A stretch of 64,000 nt of DNA from Flavobacterium sp. (GTDB lineage Bacteria; Bacteroidota; Bacteroidia; Flavobacteriales; Flavobacteriaceae), in contig NZ_JBCNKR010000006.1 in assembly GCF_039595935.1 (NCBI RefSeq), positions 1,488,001-1,552,000 of the forward strand, read 5' to 3'. The notes beneath the pieces were generated by a model, which saw only the letters and a list, made by a program, of their open reading frames with translations, was not told the origin of the DNA and ran no database searches. This document shows positions 61,907 to 64,000 of the stretch, one piece after another. How positions within the stretch are numbered: the stretch's first letter is position 1; every line of letters begins with the position of its first letter. Position numbers and translations under genes: made by a program.

Positions 61907-64000
61907 TTAAGGTTCAGGATCAGTATACGGCTTGACAATATTGTCAGAAAAGTCCGATTCAAGTAATTCTATTCCCATTCCCCCATACACCTCAAACATT
62001 GGGTTTAAAGATTTACTAAAATTCGTAATAGGTTTTAGAGTTTGCTCAAATCTTTTTGTCACTAGATCCCCAAACAAGTTTCCAGAAAAAGATTCGCTAA
62101 ACTGTCCTAATGTTGAAAAACCTCCACTCCATTCCCCATTGCCCATATAATGTAGTTGAAAAGATGATTCTCCCCAATTTTGAGCTAATGGGTTGTAAAT
62201 CATGAAGTCAGCTATTGGTTGTGCATAATTTAATTTACTATCGAATTTAAAGTCATTTCCAATGAATTGTCCTCCAAAATTTGTAACAGCATTAGTTGCT
62301 CTTTCTCCTAAAGAAGCCCTCCAAATAGAGCTACTCGCATATGCATTAAAATCTATCATAAATGCGGAAGATGTTCCTCCTACACCCGCTACAGTTCCAA
62401 AATAGGAATATGCCATGCTATTAGCATACCATATACAATATGTATCATAATAACCTGCTATGAATGGCGACACATACACGACACCCCCAATCACAAATGG
62501 GCTAGCTGCAATTCCAGCTGTAGTATATGCAGCTTTTTGTGTTACTTCTGTTGCGGTTTTAGTTCTATTCAAAGCTTCTTTCTTTTTAGCCATGATTTCG
62601 TTTGCCTCTTCTCCATTTTTTGCTTCTTTAGGACTAAGTTTTAGCCCATCTAAACCTATTGCATTTATAAATTTATCCATAGGTCCCTGTATTGCAGGAT
62701 GTTTTTCTAGTCCTTCTAACTCAACATGAGATATAACATCATTTTCACTAAAAGCATAAGGAGAATTCCACGGATATGTTGCAGTTAACGGGTCAATAGC
62801 AAAGAACCTCCCAATCCTAGGATCATGCATTCTGAAGGTATAATTAAGCGAATTCCCTTCCCCGCCTTTAATCTCATCATCTTTCTCCTGCCCTTGGAAC
62901 CCATAGCGATATTCATGCGGACTAGCACTTCCATGACGACCAGGTAAGAGCATTCCAAAAGGATAGTAATCTGAGTAGCTAGAAACGTCGGCCACAAAAT
63001 GATCCTCAGCAAATAAACTACGGTCTGTAATTACCGAAAGAACGTTACCTAAATGGTTCGATAATTCGTATTGTTTGTCTCCTACAAAACGGTATGCTGT
63101 AAGTGGAGTAGTAGGAACTGCATTTTGTCCTTCACCTTGTGCCAATCCTTCACAGATATCTCCAACACCATTGTTGTTTACATCTTCCTGAAGAGGATTT
63201 GCATGAGATCTACAGTTATCGCATACGTCACCAACACCGTCTCCGTCAGTATCTTTTTGATCAAAGTTAGCTTTATTTTTGCAATTATCACATACATCAC
63301 CAACACCATCTCCATCAGTATCTAATTGATTAGTGTTTGCGGTGTTTTTACAGTTATCACAAACGTCGCCTACACCATCACCATCAACATCTTCCTGACC
63401 TGGGTTGAAAGTATCCGGACAGTTGTCATTAATATCTTTTACTCCATCTCCATCACGGTCACCTTCTTTAGATCCGCAGAAAGTTTCAGCGTGATCAACG
63501 TTTAATGTCATAGTTGGACCAGTTGGTGATTGTGCAGTACTGCCGCCTTCATCAAAACTATATTCGTTGACTTTAATATCCTCTGCTTCCTGATTATTAT
63601 TTACAGAATAGGTAAAATCACACATCTCTGCTTTAAGGGCGTTGTAAGTACTAGATGCTTTTGTATCTCCACTTTTTCCACCATAATAGTCAATTTTTGT
63701 ATAACCTAAAGACTGAGAAGGCAATGTAATATTAAGTTCCTGAGAATCTCTGTTTTTTCCAAGTACCTGAGTATCATTTCCTCCATTTAACTCCGTAATT
63801 ACTGAAGATGCTTTTGCAGTATAAAGATTACCATTGATAATTAATTCAACTTTTGATGTTTCAGAATTTTGACTTGGAGTTACTGTTACTTTTAAATCCC
63901 ATTCGTCTTCTGGTATAGCCAATAGTGGAGTGGTAGAACTAATTTCGTAATTAGTTCTATACCTGTAGTTTCTAAAACTGTATTTTGTTTTCCTTGAATT
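61907..64000 (-). CDS. Rhs-family protein with thrombospondin type 3 repeats and variable tip (5' end outside window)
   Basis: 697 codons are visible; the frame is open to the right edge, so the N-terminus is missing. From there: a beta-rich segment (about residues 1-170), four to five TSP3 calcium-binding repeats (DTDGDGVGDVCDNCKN type), the end of the Rhs core (ELSNHLGNVLSVITDRSLF, DYYPFGMLLPGRHGSASPHE, DPRIGRFFAIDPLTATYPW) and a unique tip of about 270 residues. The tip has a hydrophobic stretch (AAYTTAGIAASPFVIGGVVY, then SPFIAGYY) that could insert in membranes. No known toxin motif. A membrane-anchored immunity candidate follows. Confidence 0.85.
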   Translation of the reverse strand, partial: NSRKTKYSFRNYRYRTNYEISSTTPLLAIPEDEWDLKVTVTPSQNSETSKVELIINGNLYTAKASSVITELNGGNDTQVLGKNRDSQELNITLPSQSLGYTKIDYYGGKSGDTKASSTYNALKAEMCDFTYSVNNNQEAEDIKVNEYSFDEGGSTAQSPTGPTMTLNVDHAETFCGSKEGDRDGDGVKDINDNCPDTFNPGQEDVDGDGVGDVCDNCKNTANTNQLDTDGDGVGDVCDNCKNKANFDQKDTDGDGVGDVCDNCRSHANPLQEDVNNNGVGDICEGLAQGEGQNAVPTTPLTAYRFVGDKQYELSNHLGNVLSVITDRSLFAEDHFVADVSSYSDYYPFGMLLPGRHGSASPHEYRYGFQGQEKDDEIKGGEGNSLNYTFRMHDPRIGRFFAIDPLTATYPWNSPYAFSENDVISHVELEGLEKHPAIQGPMDKFINAIGLDGLKLSPKEAKNGEEANEIMAKKKEALNRTKTATEVTQKAAYTTAGIAASPFVIGGVVYVSPFIAGYYDTYCIWYANSMAYSYFGTVAGVGGTSSAFMIDFNAYASSSIWRASLGERATNAVTNFGGQFIGNDFKFDSKLNYAQPIADFMIYNPLAQNWGESSFQLHYMGNGEWSGGFSTLGQFSESFSGNLFGDLVTKRFEQTLKPITNFSKSLNPMFEVYGGMGIELLESDFSDNIVKPYTDPEP
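62898..62972 (-). repeat. 75-bp Rhs core repeat, right copy
   Basis: Reverse complement of 58486-58560 with one mismatch. Inside the expressed Rhs gene it encodes DYYPFGMLLPGRHGSASPHE and following residues. Immediately beyond, the two genes differ clearly although the proteins remain similar. Confidence 0.9.
63130..63480 (-). repeat. Tandem repeats coding for thrombospondin type 3 motifs
   Basis: Units of about 72 bp encode DxDxDGVGDxCDNC-type motifs, four to five in a row. Two neighbouring units are nearly identical at the DNA level (around 63220-63360), so unit number may vary between strains. Confidence 0.75.

Larger units (their letters stand above)
58486..62972. mobile_element. Putative invertible Rhs tip cassette with tyrosine recombinase
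   Basis: The segment is bounded by a 75-bp inverted repeat and is roughly symmetrical: Rhs core fragment, tip, immunity candidate and a convergent recombinase 3' end on each side. The left recombinase is only a fragment; the right one is intact. Inversion between the repeats would exchange the tips of the Rhs protein. The behaviour is inferred from the layout. Confidence 0.45.

Overview
The window is chromosomal DNA from a Bacteroidota bacterium, most probably a Flavobacterium close to the F. johnsoniae group. It is AT-rich, with few-GC codons, Bacteroidota -7 elements (TAnnTTTG) and the complete gliding/type IX secretion core gldK-gldL-gldM-gldN followed by the paralogue gldO. No rRNA, tRNA or CRISPR array was seen.

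Layout. 1-5.2 kb holds small housekeeping and unknown genes (metal-dependent hydrolase start, DinB, Mpo1-like, DUF3754, a divergent repressor-like HTH pair, a DnaJ-zinc-finger protein, a TonB-C protein). 5.2-9.9 kb is a tight three-gene minus-strand operon: an inner-membrane protein, a signal-less S8 protease with an SH3-like head, and an exported protein with an outer-membrane-barrel-like end; no known system accounts for it. 10-18.3 kb has a LytS/LytR pair, a SulP transporter, an AraC/SDR pair and an ectonucleotide-pyrophosphatase-like enzyme. 18.6-27.3 kb is the minus-strand cluster miaB, sigma-54-type activator, lptE, an acidic repeat protein, secG, groES, groEL. It has been invaded twice by small repeat-flanked genes: a four-helix-bundle (S23/IVP) gene between groES and groEL, and a GxxExxY gene between miaB and the activator. 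27.7-38.9 kb is topA, a degenerate ureohydrolase, gldKLMN, gldO and a FAD oxidoreductase. 38.9-46.6 kb is mixed housekeeping, with a frameshifted DUF983 gene, an ABC-F protein, an App1 phosphatase, a lipid kinase and an LRR protein.

46.6-58.1 kb is a 13-gene minus-strand operon for a complete type II secretion/type IV pilus-like machine: secretin, ATPase, platform protein, PilM/N-, PilO- and PilP-like parts, prepilin peptidase, three pseudopilins with Glu+5 and a large tip-like pseudopilin without it. All four pseudopilin-like proteins have Ala instead of Gly before the cleavage point.

58.5-64 kb is the most striking region. A large Rhs-type protein with thrombospondin type 3 repeats runs in from the right edge on the minus strand and ends in a unique tip, followed by a membrane-anchored immunity candidate. 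Facing it, on the plus strand at the left, is an orphan Rhs tip without a start region, followed by its own immunity candidate. Between them lie an intact tyrosine recombinase and, in inverted orientation, a diverged 3' fragment of a second one. A 75-bp segment of the Rhs core is present at both ends as an inverted repeat with one mismatch. The symmetry suggests a toxin-tip switching cassette: inversion of about 4.5 kb would put the silent tip and its immunity gene behind the expressed Rhs body.
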